A stretch of 53,797 bases of DNA from an uncultured Lactobacillus sp. (GCF_902491705.1 NZ_CABUIW010000008.1:1-53797); one strand, 5' to 3'; positions 43,936-53,738 are shown, numbered from the stretch's first letter. Numbers and translations: made by a program. Notes: generated by a model from the letters alone, not told the origin.

Positions 43936-45492
43936 TTAATAGAACTTATAATTCTTCTTAGTATCTACTTGAACATCGCCATGGGTTAAGTACTCACTAA
44001 ACATTTGAACATAATCTTTATCCAGTGTTGTTTCAATCTTATCCATGCTGTATTCAGGATAGAAGCCACCACCCATTGCACGATAGTTATTTACTGCCAA
44101 ATGATAGATCTTATCGTCTTCGATTGGCTTACCGTGCAAAGTCAACTTAGTTAATCTTTCACCTTCAGGCTTTGATAAATCAGCTTCGTATTCAACAGGA
44201 TAAAAGACATCAAAATGATAAAGCATTGGCTTAGGCTTAATCCAGCGATCAATAAAGGTGATCTTGCCATCTTTATCCTTTTTCAAGAATCCAGCACTGT
44301 GTTCAATGATATGGCGCAATTCTTTACCTGTTAACTTCACTCTGCACAATTGATTTGCATAAGGATAGTTAAGCAAGATATCTCTCATTGTAACCGTCTT
44401 GTCGAATCCCTTAGCTGTTTCGCTCATTACAGCTGTAGCTGAAACATCAGCCTTAGTGAACCATAATTGCATTTGCTGAATCAAATTAATAAATGGTGCA
44501 CCTTCAATTCTGCCCTTCATTGCATTTTCAATTCGAGCAGGCTTATTCAAATGAGCAATAGGTTGATCAAGCCAAGCTTGGGTTCTTTTATCTAGATCAG
44601 CCACTTTTTCTACTACAGCCGGATCAGGATCATAGTCTTTAGTGTCGATCAACTTAGTGGTCATATTAGTGATCTTCTTAGTTTGATCATCAATGTCTAA
44701 TACAACTTCTGCAACAGCTTCACCGCGATAGCCTGGTTGAACAATTGCAGTGTCTTTAGTAACCACATTTAAGCGGCGGTGTTGGTGACCTGTTAAAAAG
44801 ACATCGACTTCTGGAATTTCAGTCAAAATCTTGTAGCCTTCATTTTCACCACGATGAGGCTCAGTAGCTTCACCAGTCACTGGATCACTTTCAAAACCAC
44901 CATGATACATTACTGCTAAAACATCAACTTGTGGGCGCAAAATTTTAGCATAATGCTTAATCTTTTCATACGCAGAAGCAAATTTTAAACCAGCTACGTT
45001 TTGAGCAGGCTCCCAATGTGGGATATATTGCGTTGTAATGCCCAAAATACCGATTTTAAGCCCATTTTTCTCTACAATTGTATATTCCTTGCCGAAAAAT
45101 GGTACATCGGTCTCAGCGTCCAAAATATTGTCATTAATGATTGGAGCCTTATTATGATCAACGTAGTAGCTTAAATAATCCAAGCCAAAGTTAAAGTCAT
45201 GATTTCCAAGACAACGTGCATCATACCCCACTGCATTATATGCTTCAGTAAACTTCAATAAGTCATTGTAGTCACCTGTTGAATGGGTGTAAGAAGCAAG
45301 TGGAGAACCTTGAAGGCAGTCACCAGCATCTGTTACCACAACGTGATCTGCACCATATTTTTCTTTTTCTGACTTAATAACAGAGCTTACTCGACTCAAG
45401 CTAATTGGTGCATCATAGTCTGTTTTATTATGATAATCTGTTGGCAATAAGAAGCCATGAGTATCGCTTGAATGCAAAAATACTAATTTCAT
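43936..45492 (-). CDS. 5'-nucleotidase/metallophosphatase (YunD-like)
   Basis: A 518-residue protein with an N-terminal calcineurin-type phosphoesterase domain (Asp10 and His12 in SSDTHG, TDAGDCLQGSP, GNHDFNFG, MYHGG, GHQHRR) and a C-terminal 5'-nucleotidase domain (about 325-500; ANQLCRVKLTGKEL, VNNYRAMGGG). There is no signal peptide, so it acts in the cytosol like YunD, rather than at the surface like UshA. Likely substrates are nucleoside monophosphates or UDP-sugars. An AAAGGA ribosome site precedes the ATG. Confidence 0.9.
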   Translation of the reverse strand: MKLVFLHSSDTHGFLLPTDYHNKTDYDAPISLSRVSSVIKSEKEKYGADHVVVTDAGDCLQGSPLASYTHSTGDYNDLLKFTEAYNAVGYDARCLGNHDFNFGLDYLSYYVDHNKAPIINDNILDAETDVPFFGKEYTIVEKNGLKIGILGITTQYIPHWEPAQNVAGLKFASAYEKIKHYAKILRPQVDVLAVMYHGGFESDPVTGEATEPHRGENEGYKILTEIPEVDVFLTGHQHRRLNVVTKDTAIVQPGYRGEAVAEVVLDIDDQTKKITNMTTKLIDTKDYDPDPAVVEKVADLDKRTQAWLDQPIAHLNKPARIENAMKGRIEGAPFINLIQQMQLWFTKADVSATAVMSETAKGFDKTVTMRDILLNYPYANQLCRVKLTGKELRHIIEHSAGFLKKDKDGKITFIDRWIKPKPMLYHFDVFYPVEYEADLSKPEGERLTKLTLHGKPIEDDKIYHLAVNNYRAMGGGFYPEYSMDKIETTLDKDYVQMFSEYLTHGDVQVDTKKNYKFY

Positions 45493-45520
45493 TTTTCCAA
45501 ATCCTTTTCTTAGGCATAAA

Positions 45521-45549
45521 AAAAGACACCATCATTACAGGTGTCTTTT
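45521..45549 (-). terminator. Terminator after rpmF
   Basis: AAAAGACACC and GGTGTCTTTT form a perfect ten-base stem with a nine-base loop and a T-run on the minus strand. Confidence 0.92.
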
Positions 45550-45551
45550 AA

Positions 45552-45740
45552 TTAGTTATTGCCGTTATCGTTGTTGTTAACAACTTGACGACCCTTGTAA
45601 TAACCTTTTGGTGAAACACGGTGGCTTAAACGGTATTCACCAGTAGTTGCATCATAGTGCATTGCTGGAACACTCAACTTAATGTGACCACGACGTGAAC
45701 GTTTCTTTTGTTTAGAAGTATGTCTTGCAGGAACTGCCAT
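45552..45740 (-). CDS. rpmF: 50S ribosomal protein L32, cysteine-free form
   Basis: A 62-residue basic protein. MAVPARHTSKQKKRSRRGHIKL and SHRVSPKGYYKGRQVV are L32. The four zinc-binding cysteines of the standard form are absent (SPKG in place of CPSCG), so it does not need zinc; this is usual in lactobacilli. AAAGGAG precedes the ATG. Its own promoter and a leader hairpin lie upstream. Confidence 0.96.
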   Translation of the reverse strand: MAVPARHTSKQKKRSRRGHIKLSVPAMHYDATTGEYRLSHRVSPKGYYKGRQVVNNNDNGNN

Positions 45741-45764
45741 TTAATTTGATCTCCTTTATTGTAG

Positions 45765-45787
45765 TCTTAAGCTTCAGGATCAATGAA
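45765..45787 (-). promoter_or_regulatory. Hairpin in the rpmF leader
   Basis: On the minus strand TTCAGGGTT and GATCCTGAA can pair over nine bases (with G-U pairs) around a CATT loop, in the short leader between the predicted transcription start and the ribosome site. There is no T-run, so it is not a terminator. It could be an L32 autoregulatory structure; this is a guess. Confidence 0.4.
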
Positions 45788-45810
45788 CCCTGAATTACTC
45801 ACGTGATTCA

Positions 45811-45839
45811 ATCATACTATTCAATTGAGAATAAATCAA
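45811..45839 (-). promoter_or_regulatory. Promoter of rpmF
   Basis: On the minus strand TTGATT (45834-45839) and TATGAT (45811-45816) are 17 bases apart, about 70 bases before the rpmF ATG. Confidence 0.7.
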
Positions 45840-45842
45840 GAT

Positions 45843-46094
45843 TTATTCAGTTTTCTTCTTGTTTTTATTTAAAAATGCAATCTTATTTTTGGCTTCATGT
45901 TCCTTTTGATCGCGTCCAAAGAACCAGGCAATAATCATACCGATAATTACCATTACTACTAAAACTACGATCAAAGGCAATTTAACCTTAAAAAAGCCGA
46001 AATTAATTGCAACAGGTGATGTATTAAGCACCACAAAAATTACGGCAATTAAAGCAACAATCGAGCCAATAATTAAGTTTCTTTGTTTTTCCAT
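45843..46094 (-). CDS. LapA family (DUF1049) membrane protein
   Basis: An 83-residue protein with two membrane helices (about 7-26 and 39-60) and a basic C-terminus. VLNTSPVAINFGFFKVKLPLIVVL between the helices is the LapA/DUF1049 signature. E. coli LapA works in lipopolysaccharide assembly, which does not apply to Gram-positives, so the function here is unknown. It follows the SDR gene by five bases. Confidence 0.85.
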   Translation of the reverse strand: MEKQRNLIIGSIVALIAVIFVVLNTSPVAINFGFFKVKLPLIVVLVVMVIIGMIIAWFFGRDQKEHEAKNKIAFLNKNKKKTE

Positions 46095-46099
46095 CTATA

Positions 46100-46894
46100 C
46101 TACTTCCTAGAAGCAAATTTTAAAGAAAGCTTATCGCCAATAGTTGGGAACAAGTTGTAAAGCTTAGCCAATGCAGCCAAACTAAGTGGTAAATTAAGCT
46201 CGCGCTTGTCACTGCCAAAGAAGTGAACTACTTGCCAAGCAACATCATCTGGATCAAGCATGAATTCTTGAACATTTTCAACATAATGACCAGACTTATC
46301 AGCAATGTTAAAGAAGTTAGTATAAACAGGACCTGGGTTAACAGTCATAACTTTTACACCAAATGGCTTAAGCTCTAAGCGCAATACATTAGAGAATTGA
46401 ATAACTGCAGCCTTAGATGCACTGTAAGCAGCTGATTTAACAGTAGGAACCTTACCAGCAATTGAACCGAAGTTAATGATTTGACCAGTCTTTTGTTCCA
46501 TCATTACGCGGCCAACTAGTCTAGTAAAGTACATCAAGCCTAAGACGTTAACTTGGAACATATTAGTTACGTCTTGCATCTTTTGTTCCATAAATTCTTC
46601 AAACTTGCCAAAGCCTGCGCAGTTAACTAAAAAGTCAATATGCTTAACTTGCTTAGTAATTTCATCAAAAGTCTTTTCAATATCATCAGGCTTACCCATA
46701 TCTGTTGGAAAGACATAAGCTTCAGCACCTGATAATTCCTTAGCTTCTGCAGCGATTTCTTCTAGACGTTCTTTTCTTCTAGCAATCAAAATGACAGTAG
46801 CACCGCGACCAGCACTTTCAAGGGCAATGGAGCGACCAATGCCACTAGAAGCACCTGTAATAATAACAACTTTATTTCTTAGTGAATCTTTCAT
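46100..46894 (-). CDS. Short-chain dehydrogenase (DltE/YqjQ-like)
   Basis: A 264-residue classical SDR: TGASSGIG at 13-20, NCAG after strand 4, Ser144, Tyr157 and Lys161 (YSASK). RRKERLE after strand 2 favours NADP. The C-terminal 60 residues (DPDDVAWQVVHFFGSDKRELNLPL) match DltE/YqjQ-type dehydrogenases often encoded next to rnz in Firmicutes. The substrate is unknown. Its ATG overlaps the rnz stop by one base. Confidence 0.9.
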   Translation of the reverse strand: MKDSLRNKVVIITGASSGIGRSIALESAGRGATVILIARRKERLEEIAAEAKELSGAEAYVFPTDMGKPDDIEKTFDEITKQVKHIDFLVNCAGFGKFEEFMEQKMQDVTNMFQVNVLGLMYFTRLVGRVMMEQKTGQIINFGSIAGKVPTVKSAAYSASKAAVIQFSNVLRLELKPFGVKVMTVNPGPVYTNFFNIADKSGHYVENVQEFMLDPDDVAWQVVHFFGSDKRELNLPLSLAALAKLYNLFPTIGDKLSLKFASRK

Positions 46895-47829
46895 TATTCT
46901 GCACCTTTCATCGGAATATCAATACGATCAAAGTCATTTACCAAGACTGTATTCGGAAATACCTTCTTAGCTTGATTTTCTAATTTTTTAGCCTTTGCAC
47001 CCATATAACGAGCTGATATATGGTTTAAGCATAGTTTTTTAACATTTTCTTGACGAGCAATCTTAGCTGCTTGAACAGAAGTTGAATGGTAATAATTATG
47101 TGCCATTTTACTCTCGTCACCTGCAAAAGTTGATTCGTGAACCAAAACATCTGCATCTTTAGCCAAACGAGCTATGCTTGGCGTAGAGCGTGTATCGTAA
47201 ATGATAGTTACAATTCTACCAGGCTTTTCTGGGCCCAAAAAGTCTTTGCCGTTAAGCGTAGTGCCATCGGCCAAAGTTACTTGTTCGCCACGTTTTAGCT
47301 TACCAAGAAGTGGGCCATTAGGAATATTATACTTTGCTAGTTTATCAATTAAAAGTTCACCTGGGTGAGTAGCTTCAACTACTCTAAAACCAAAACTTGG
47401 AATACGGTGATCTAGTCTATCCGTATAAACGCGGAAGCCTTTATCTTCACAAATTAAACCTGGTTCAGATAATTCTACAAACTTAATAGGATAAGAAACC
47501 TTAGTTCTTGAAACTTGTAAAGATGTACGAACGAATTGTTCAATTCCAGCTGGTCCATAAATTGTAATTGGGCCTACATCCCCTTGAAAAGAACGGGTTG
47601 AAAGCAGTCCTGGCAACCCAAAAATATGATCGCCATGGTTATGTGAAATAAAAATTTTAGTGATTTTACGTAATCTAATATTTGTTCTTAAAATTTGATG
47701 CTGAGTAGCTTCTCCTACATCAAACAGCCAAATTTCGTTAAGCTCATCTAATAATTTTAACGCTACACAAGAAACGTTACGCTGCTTAGACGGCTGCCCT
47801 GCACCTGTACCTAAAAATTGTAATTCCAT
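46894..47829 (-). CDS. rnz: Ribonuclease Z
   Basis: A 311-residue metallo-beta-lactamase-fold endonuclease that trims the 3' end of tRNA precursors. Ligands are His63, His65, Asp67 and His68 (ISHNHGDHIFGLPG), then Asp in IIYDTR and His in LCLNHISARY. FLGTGAGQPSKQRNVSC is the family start. It is coupled to the SDR gene. Confidence 0.95.
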   Translation of the reverse strand: MELQFLGTGAGQPSKQRNVSCVALKLLDELNEIWLFDVGEATQHQILRTNIRLRKITKIFISHNHGDHIFGLPGLLSTRSFQGDVGPITIYGPAGIEQFVRTSLQVSRTKVSYPIKFVELSEPGLICEDKGFRVYTDRLDHRIPSFGFRVVEATHPGELLIDKLAKYNIPNGPLLGKLKRGEQVTLADGTTLNGKDFLGPEKPGRIVTIIYDTRSTPSIARLAKDADVLVHESTFAGDESKMAHNYYHSTSVQAAKIARQENVKKLCLNHISARYMGAKAKKLENQAKKVFPNTVLVNDFDRIDIPMKGAE

Positions 47830-47845
47830 GAAAATCCTATTCTAC

Positions 47846-49765
47846 TTAAAATTTTGAATGCTTAACAATTGTTTTGGTGATATACGCACTGTAATACTTA
47901 GATCCTTCTATATTAGGGTGTGTATGATCATCATAGAACCAATTTGGATGATTCTTCGAATATGAATACCAATCAATTATTATAAGATTATGATACCGTT
48001 TTGCACCCTGTCTTAGCAAATCGTTAACTGGTTTTTGCCAATCTCTAGTTGGTACATGCACATTAATCCAGAAAACTTTTCTCTTAGGTCCGACTTCATG
48101 CATGACTTTATCTAAGTCACCCATAGAAAATGGACCATTTGTACCTAAGCCAATCAATACATTATCAGCCAAAACGCCTTGATTTTGATAACTATCTAAT
48201 AAGCCAAATGCAACATTTAATTGTCTAGAAACTGCTGCATCAACTAGTGCCTTAGGCATTAACTTCTTTAAATCGTTACTTGCACCAGCCATTACGGAAT
48301 CACCGATTGCTGTAACTTGAACTTTTTGTGCTAATTGCAAATCAAGCTGTGAAATACCATATTTAACATAAGATTTATTAACTGGATGTTTCTTAGCATT
48401 CTTTTCTGCTTGTCTAATAATCTTGGATTTAGCTTCTTTTTTCTGCTTTTGCTTTTTAAGCTTTTTAATCAGCTTAGCATTATCGCTCTTTTGATCTTTG
48501 GTATTTTTCTCAATTCTTTGAGCTAATTGACTTTTATTAAAATCTTCTGCTTTAGCTCTTGGAGAAACAGCAATTGCAATACTGCCTAAAATTAGTACAA
48601 AAGCCGCAAATACTGCTTGAGTCTTTTCAACGTAATCTTTTGTCCCTAAATCTAAAACTCGTGCAAAGTAAGCTTTAGTTTTATCCCAGCTGATTTTACC
48701 CATTGGTTTTTCAATTAAGCGATACGTAACTTCACTAATTAATAGAATCAAAACTATTTCTATTACGTGATATAGCATTGGATGTTCGCCGATATTCGTG
48801 AATTTATCTTCAAAAAAGATCATCACTGGGAATTGGTAAAGATAAATACCGTAACTTCTTGAACCAACCCAATCGAAAATGACATTAGTCATAACTTTAT
48901 TCCAATGACTTGCAGGATGGGCTATAACTGCCGCAAATACGCAGACAATGAATGTAAATAAAAGCATCCCGCCGCAATATGCAAATGATTGTTGTGGATT
49001 CATTGCCTTTGAGAAATACATAACCAAAAGCAAAATAAAGGATACTAAGCCAGTTAAATCAAGTAGCCAACTAGTTTTCTTAGGTACATTAGGATTCAAT
49101 TGCTCTATTGGCCAAATAATCGCTAAAGCTGCTCCTAAACCTAATGATAAGAATCTCGTATCAGTTCCATAATAAATACGGTTAATATCAGCTTTTAACA
49201 AATACAAAACAGCCATTTCAATAGCAGAAGCTAAAGAAAGACCTATTAAAATCCAGAAAATATTCTTTTTTTTCTTAACTAATTTTACAAGCAAGAAGAT
49301 AACTATTGGCCATAAAATATAGAACTGCCCTTCTAGTGACATTGTCCATAAATTGGTAAACGGAGACTCATTAGCCGCAAAACGTTCAAAATAACTTTGA
49401 CCATTATGAATTTGCCAAAAGTTATAGACGTTCAGTAAATTAGCCAATACAATCTGATTCAATTTAGCCAAAAGATTGCGTTGAAAAAGAAAAATGTACG
49501 CCGCACTTAACCACAAAACTGAAATTAATTGCGGATAAATTTTCTTAATTCTGCTCAAATAGAAATGCTTATTATCATAGCTTCCAGTTCTATCATATGA
49601 ATTAAGCATATGATCCGTTACAAGGTAACCTGAGAGCACGAAAAAAATCGGTACACCCAGATACCCTCCCATAAACGAATTAGGATCAAGGTGATAAAGG
49701 ATTACCCCAATCACCGCTAACGTTCTAAGTCCAGAATATCCTGTAATAAACCGATTTTTTCTCAT
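47846..49765 (-). CDS. Acyltransferase 3 / SGNH fusion (OatA-like O-acetyltransferase)
   Basis: A 639-residue two-part membrane enzyme. The first 400 residues have about 11 helices of the acyltransferase-3 type (SGLRTLAVIGVILYHLDP, SLEGQFYILWP). A Lys-rich, helix-forming linker follows (about 410-460). The extracellular C-terminal domain is SGNH: GDS in VTAIGDSVMAG and the His in DDHTHPNIEG. It moves acetyl groups across the membrane, probably onto peptidoglycan muramic acid (lysozyme resistance); another surface glycan is possible. It lies between obgE and rnz. Confidence 0.88.
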   Translation of the reverse strand: MRKNRFITGYSGLRTLAVIGVILYHLDPNSFMGGYLGVPIFFVLSGYLVTDHMLNSYDRTGSYDNKHFYLSRIKKIYPQLISVLWLSAAYIFLFQRNLLAKLNQIVLANLLNVYNFWQIHNGQSYFERFAANESPFTNLWTMSLEGQFYILWPIVIFLLVKLVKKKKNIFWILIGLSLASAIEMAVLYLLKADINRIYYGTDTRFLSLGLGAALAIIWPIEQLNPNVPKKTSWLLDLTGLVSFILLLVMYFSKAMNPQQSFAYCGGMLLFTFIVCVFAAVIAHPASHWNKVMTNVIFDWVGSRSYGIYLYQFPVMIFFEDKFTNIGEHPMLYHVIEIVLILLISEVTYRLIEKPMGKISWDKTKAYFARVLDLGTKDYVEKTQAVFAAFVLILGSIAIAVSPRAKAEDFNKSQLAQRIEKNTKDQKSDNAKLIKKLKKQKQKKEAKSKIIRQAEKNAKKHPVNKSYVKYGISQLDLQLAQKVQVTAIGDSVMAGASNDLKKLMPKALVDAAVSRQLNVAFGLLDSYQNQGVLADNVLIGLGTNGPFSMGDLDKVMHEVGPKRKVFWINVHVPTRDWQKPVNDLLRQGAKRYHNLIIIDWYSYSKNHPNWFYDDHTHPNIEGSKYYSAYITKTIVKHSKF

Positions 49766-49788
49766 AATCTATCTCTACTCATTATTTA

Positions 49789-51093
49789 TTATTGTACAAA
49801 TTCGAAGACAAACTTACCGATAGCAACATCGTCTCCGTTGACTGCACCCTTTTCACGTAAGGCATCATCAACACCTAAACGCTTAAGTCGTCTAGCTAAA
49901 CGCATGATACCATCTTGGTGATCTAGATTGGTCATTTGAACCAATCTCTCCAATTGTTCACCCTTAACTACAAATTCATGCTCGCCAACTCTTTCAACTG
50001 TAAATTCGTTCTTTTGTGGTGCTTTGTACTTGTATTCCTTAGTCTTTTCAACTGCCTTAGGTTCTTCTTGTGCACGCTCTTTTTCAACTTCTTCAACCAA
50101 GTTAGCAGTGTCACTCATTAACTTTTGTACACCTTGGTGCGTTACACTAGAAATTTCATAAACTGGTTCATCATTGCCTTCTGCTTGCAATGCTTCTTTA
50201 AATTCCTTGAGCTTATCTTCAGCACCTGGAATATCCATTTGTGAAGCAACAATTAACTCACGCTTTTTAGATAAATCAGTTTCGTAATTTTGCAATTCTT
50301 TTCTGATTGTATGATAGTCATCGATGGCTTCGCGACCATTATTAGGATCCATTGATACTAAGTGCAAAATTACCTTAGTTCTTTCAACATGGCGCAAGAA
50401 TTGAATTCCAAGTCCTACACCTTGGCTAGCACCTTCAATTAACCCTGGCAAGTCAGCCATTGAGAAATCACGTCCATCTGGCAAAATTACCATACCTAAG
50501 TTAGGAGTTAAAGTGGTAAATTGATATGCCGCAATCTTTGGCTTAGCCTTAGTAGTTACTGATAAAAGCGTAGATTTACCTACTGATGGGAATCCTACAA
50601 GTCCTACATCAGCCAATAATTTAAGCTCTAAGCGTAAAACACGGTCTTCACCCGGTTCACCATTTTCGGCAATTTCAGGTGCTGTATTAACACTGGTTGC
50701 AAAGTGAATGTTGCCGCGTCCGCCACGACCACCTTTGGCTACAACTAATTCTTGGCCTTTTTCTACTAAATCGCCAATTAATTCTCCAGTATTATAGTCA
50801 TAAACTGTTGTCCCAACAGGCACCTTTAAATAAAGGTCTTTGGCTGCTCTACCATATTGAGACTTGATACGACCATTTTCGCCACTATCTGCCTTAAATT
50901 TACGACGATAACGAAAATCCATCAATGTACGCAAACCGCTGTCAGCAACAAAAATAATGCTGCCGCCGCGACCACCGTCGCCACCAGCTGGTCCGCCATT
51001 TGGAACGTACTTTTCATGGCGGAAAGCCACCATGCCATCGCCGCCTTTTCCGGCTTGTACTTCAATTTTAGTCTGATCAACAAATGTTGGCAT
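49789..51093 (-). CDS. obgE: GTPase Obg (ObgE)
   Basis: A 434-residue GTPase linked to 50S assembly and stress control. The glycine-rich Obg fold (about 1-158: GKGGDGMVAFRHEKYVPNGGPAGGDGG) precedes the G domain (GFPSVGKS at 167-174, DLPGLIEGAS). The C-terminal OCT domain is about 355-434. The start at 51093 (MPTFVDQ) follows GGAAGAG; a longer frame is rejected. The OCT domain and length are normal for Firmicutes. Confidence 0.97.
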   Translation of the reverse strand: MPTFVDQTKIEVQAGKGGDGMVAFRHEKYVPNGGPAGGDGGRGGSIIFVADSGLRTLMDFRYRRKFKADSGENGRIKSQYGRAAKDLYLKVPVGTTVYDYNTGELIGDLVEKGQELVVAKGGRGGRGNIHFATSVNTAPEIAENGEPGEDRVLRLELKLLADVGLVGFPSVGKSTLLSVTTKAKPKIAAYQFTTLTPNLGMVILPDGRDFSMADLPGLIEGASQGVGLGIQFLRHVERTKVILHLVSMDPNNGREAIDDYHTIRKELQNYETDLSKKRELIVASQMDIPGAEDKLKEFKEALQAEGNDEPVYEISSVTHQGVQKLMSDTANLVEEVEKERAQEEPKAVEKTKEYKYKAPQKNEFTVERVGEHEFVVKGEQLERLVQMTNLDHQDGIMRLARRLKRLGVDDALREKGAVNGDDVAIGKFVFEFVQ

Positions 51094-51130
51094 GCTTATC
51101 TCTTCCTTCCGTCTTAATCTAACTTTTAAT

Positions 51131-51139
51131 ACTATACCA
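51131..51139 (-). promoter_or_regulatory. Extended -10 promoter for obgE
   Basis: TGGTATAGT on the minus strand is an extended -10 box about 40 bases before the obgE ATG. The -35 region (TACAAG) is poor, as is usual with extended -10 promoters. Confidence 0.5.
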
Positions 51140-51166
51140 CACAAACGCGCATTCTTGTACGTTTTC

Positions 51167-52969
51167 TTAAAGTGTCAATTTTATTGTTTGTGCTTGAGGT
51201 AAAGTTAATCCTGCAGCACGCAAATCATCAACTGAGGCTTCTTTAATCTTCTTTAATGAACCAAAAGTTCTAAGCAACTTATTTCTAGTCTTAGGACCAA
51301 TTCCTTTAATTGAATCCAATCTGCTTGATAAAGCATTCTTTGCATGACGTCTTCTATGGAAAGTAATGGCAAAACGGTGAACTTCATCCTGAATTCTAGT
51401 CATTAAGTAAAAACCTTCTGACTTTGGATCAAGTGGAATTAGTTTTAAAGGAATACCGTTAATTGGATCGCCAAACAAAAGGTGGTTAGTTCTGTGCTTG
51501 TTGTCTTTGACCATACCAGCGACTGGAATATTAAGGTTTAACTCATTACGTAAAACATCTTCACAAGCATCAACTTGAATTTGACCACCATCCATCAAAA
51601 TCAAGTCAGGCATTTTCTTATGCTCACGTAAAAGTTGACCGTAGCGTCTTCTAACTACTTCACGGGTATTACGTACTTCATCGCCACCATTTTGGTGTTC
51701 AACTTCACCTTTTAATTTATACTTTCTGTATGATGTCTTATCTGGTTCACCATCTTTAAAGACAACTAATGCTGAGACTGGATCTGCACCTTGAATGTGC
51801 GAGTGGTCAAAACTTTCAATAATATGGCCATATGGCAATCCCAATGCATCAAAAATTTCTTTTTGTGCACCCTTAGTCTTACGGTTACCTAATTCAAGCA
51901 GTCTAAATTTATCATCCAGCTTTAACTTGGCATTATCTTTAGCCATATCAAGCAAAGCTCGCTTCTGTCCTCTTTGAGGTGTTCTTACAGAAACTTTAAG
52001 CACTTCTGATAACGTATCATTATCAATTCCTTCAGGAACCAAAACTTCTTTAGGCAAAACGCGATTTCTTTGTCCATAAAATTGAACTATAAATGAAGAA
52101 AATGCATCTTCTGGATCAGTTGTATCTGTTAAAGGAAACATTCTTGTTTCTCGTCTAAGTAATTTTGCCTGACGCAAAAAGAAGATTTGAATTGAAATCC
52201 AAGATTTATCAACGTAGTAGTTAAAGATGTCACGTTGAGTATTGTCATTAGAAATGATCTTTTGTTTTTCAACTGTTTCTTCAATATATTTTAGTTGATC
52301 GCGAATTTCTGCTGCTCGCTCAAACTCTAATTGCTCAGAGGCTTTCTCCATCTTGGCAGTTAGATCTTGTTTTACACCAGCAATATCACCATTCAAAAAG
52401 CTCTTAATCTTCTTGATTTGTTCATCATATTCTTTTTGTGGCACCTTTTTAAAGCAAGCACCAAGGCATTGTCCCATATGATAATAAAGACAAGGTCTAC
52501 CTTGATAACCATGACAGCGTCTTAGTGGATAAACTTTTTGAATAAACTTTAACGTTGCTTGTGCTGCATAAACGTTAGGATATGGTCCAAAATAATAGCC
52601 GCCATCTTTATGTACGATACTAGTTAAACGAGTTTGCGGATCATGCTCACGCGTAATTTCAATATAAGGATAACCAGTTCCTTGCTTTAATTGCACATTA
52701 TAATATGGTTGATATTTTTTGATTAAAGTAATTTCTAATAAAAAGGCTTCCTTATCTGTAGAGACCGTAATAATGTCGTAGTCTCTAATTTCACGGACTA
52801 ATTCAGCACGACGTCCAACTTGCTTGCTCTTAAAATAAGAACGCACTCTATTTTTTAAATTTTTAGATTTACCTACATAAATAACTGTGCCATTAATGTC
52901 TTTCATTAAGTAGCAACCAGGCTTTTCTGGTAAAAGCTTCAACTTATTCTCGATTAATTGTGTTGCCAT
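51167..52969 (-). CDS. uvrC: Excinuclease ABC subunit C
   Basis: A 600-residue nucleotide-excision-repair nuclease. The GIY-YIG domain (GCYLMKDINGTVIYVGKSKNLKNRV, about 15-95) makes the 3' cut. The UVR motif (about 203-238, LEFERAAEIRDQL) binds UvrB. The RNase H-like domain (FDHSHIQGADPVSALVVF) makes the 5' cut and the HhH pair is at the C-terminus (IKGIGPKTRNKLLRTFGSLKKI). GGGGTG precedes the ATG. Confidence 0.97.
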   Translation of the reverse strand: MATQLIENKLKLLPEKPGCYLMKDINGTVIYVGKSKNLKNRVRSYFKSKQVGRRAELVREIRDYDIITVSTDKEAFLLEITLIKKYQPYYNVQLKQGTGYPYIEITREHDPQTRLTSIVHKDGGYYFGPYPNVYAAQATLKFIQKVYPLRRCHGYQGRPCLYYHMGQCLGACFKKVPQKEYDEQIKKIKSFLNGDIAGVKQDLTAKMEKASEQLEFERAAEIRDQLKYIEETVEKQKIISNDNTQRDIFNYYVDKSWISIQIFFLRQAKLLRRETRMFPLTDTTDPEDAFSSFIVQFYGQRNRVLPKEVLVPEGIDNDTLSEVLKVSVRTPQRGQKRALLDMAKDNAKLKLDDKFRLLELGNRKTKGAQKEIFDALGLPYGHIIESFDHSHIQGADPVSALVVFKDGEPDKTSYRKYKLKGEVEHQNGGDEVRNTREVVRRRYGQLLREHKKMPDLILMDGGQIQVDACEDVLRNELNLNIPVAGMVKDNKHRTNHLLFGDPINGIPLKLIPLDPKSEGFYLMTRIQDEVHRFAITFHRRRHAKNALSSRLDSIKGIGPKTRNKLLRTFGSLKKIKEASVDDLRAAGLTLPQAQTIKLTL

Positions 52970-53104
52970 TCAATTTCACCCCAATGAAAAATTCGCAATT
53001 AATAGTTTAACACAGCTTTTTTAAGAAGATATTAACTTTGCTTGTAAGCGATAGCTATCTAGACCAAAACTTGATATATTTAAAGAAAATGTCTAGGAGA
53101 AAAA

Positions 53105-53722
53105 ATGATGACTAACATAGTTTTTGATTTAATTAACCAATTTGGCTACCTGGCCATCAGCTTTTTAATCGCAATTGAAAATATCTTTCCCCCTATTCCA
53201 TCAGAAGTAATCCTTTCTTTTGCCGGATTTGCGACGCATCACTCACAAATGACTGTTCCTTTAGTTATAGTGGCTGCCACAGTCGGTGCTGTTTTAGGAG
53301 CAATCATTCTTTACTGGATCGGTACTCTTTTAAATGAAGAACGCCTTGAGAAAATTTTTAATCATAAAATGTTTAAAATGCTCGGCTTTAAAAAAGGCGA
53401 CGTTCAAAAAGCAATTGCTTGGTTTGATAAATACGGCACAGGCGCAATCTTCTACGGTCGCTGCATCCCCGTTATCAGAAGTTTAATTTCTATTCCAGCC
53501 GGCACAGCTCGCGTTAAATTTTCTAAATTTTTAATTTACACCACTACTGGTAGCTTAATCTGGAATATCATCTTAGTTTCCTTAGGTTCATACATGGGCG
53601 AAAACTGGCAAGTAATCGTTACTATTTTTGAAGAATATTCATTGGTTATTACTGGCATAATCGTGATCGCGTTAGTATACGGATCATTTAAGTGGTACAA
53701 AAATAAAATAAAAGCTGACTAA
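53105..53722 (+). CDS. DedA family membrane protein
   Basis: A 205-residue membrane protein of the DedA/SNARE-associated superfamily, with about five helices. Signatures are AIENIFPPIPSEVILSFAGF near the N-terminus, the acidic site after the first helix, and FYGRCIPVIRSLISIPAGTARVKFSKF, whose GRxxPxxR motif marks the family. DedA proteins are now linked to lipid (undecaprenyl-phosphate or phospholipid) flipping and to membrane potential. AGGAG lies five bases before the ATG. The IS end lies nine bases after the stop and its hairpin probably terminates the transcript. Confidence 0.92.
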   Translation: MMTNIVFDLINQFGYLAISFLIAIENIFPPIPSEVILSFAGFATHHSQMTVPLVIVAATVGAVLGAIILYWIGTLLNEERLEKIFNHKMFKMLGFKKGDVQKAIAWFDKYGTGAIFYGRCIPVIRSLISIPAGTARVKFSKFLIYTTTGSLIWNIILVSLGSYMGENWQVIVTIFEEYSLVITGIIVIALVYGSFKWYKNKIKAD

Positions 53723-53738
53723 CTTAAAAGCTGAAGTG

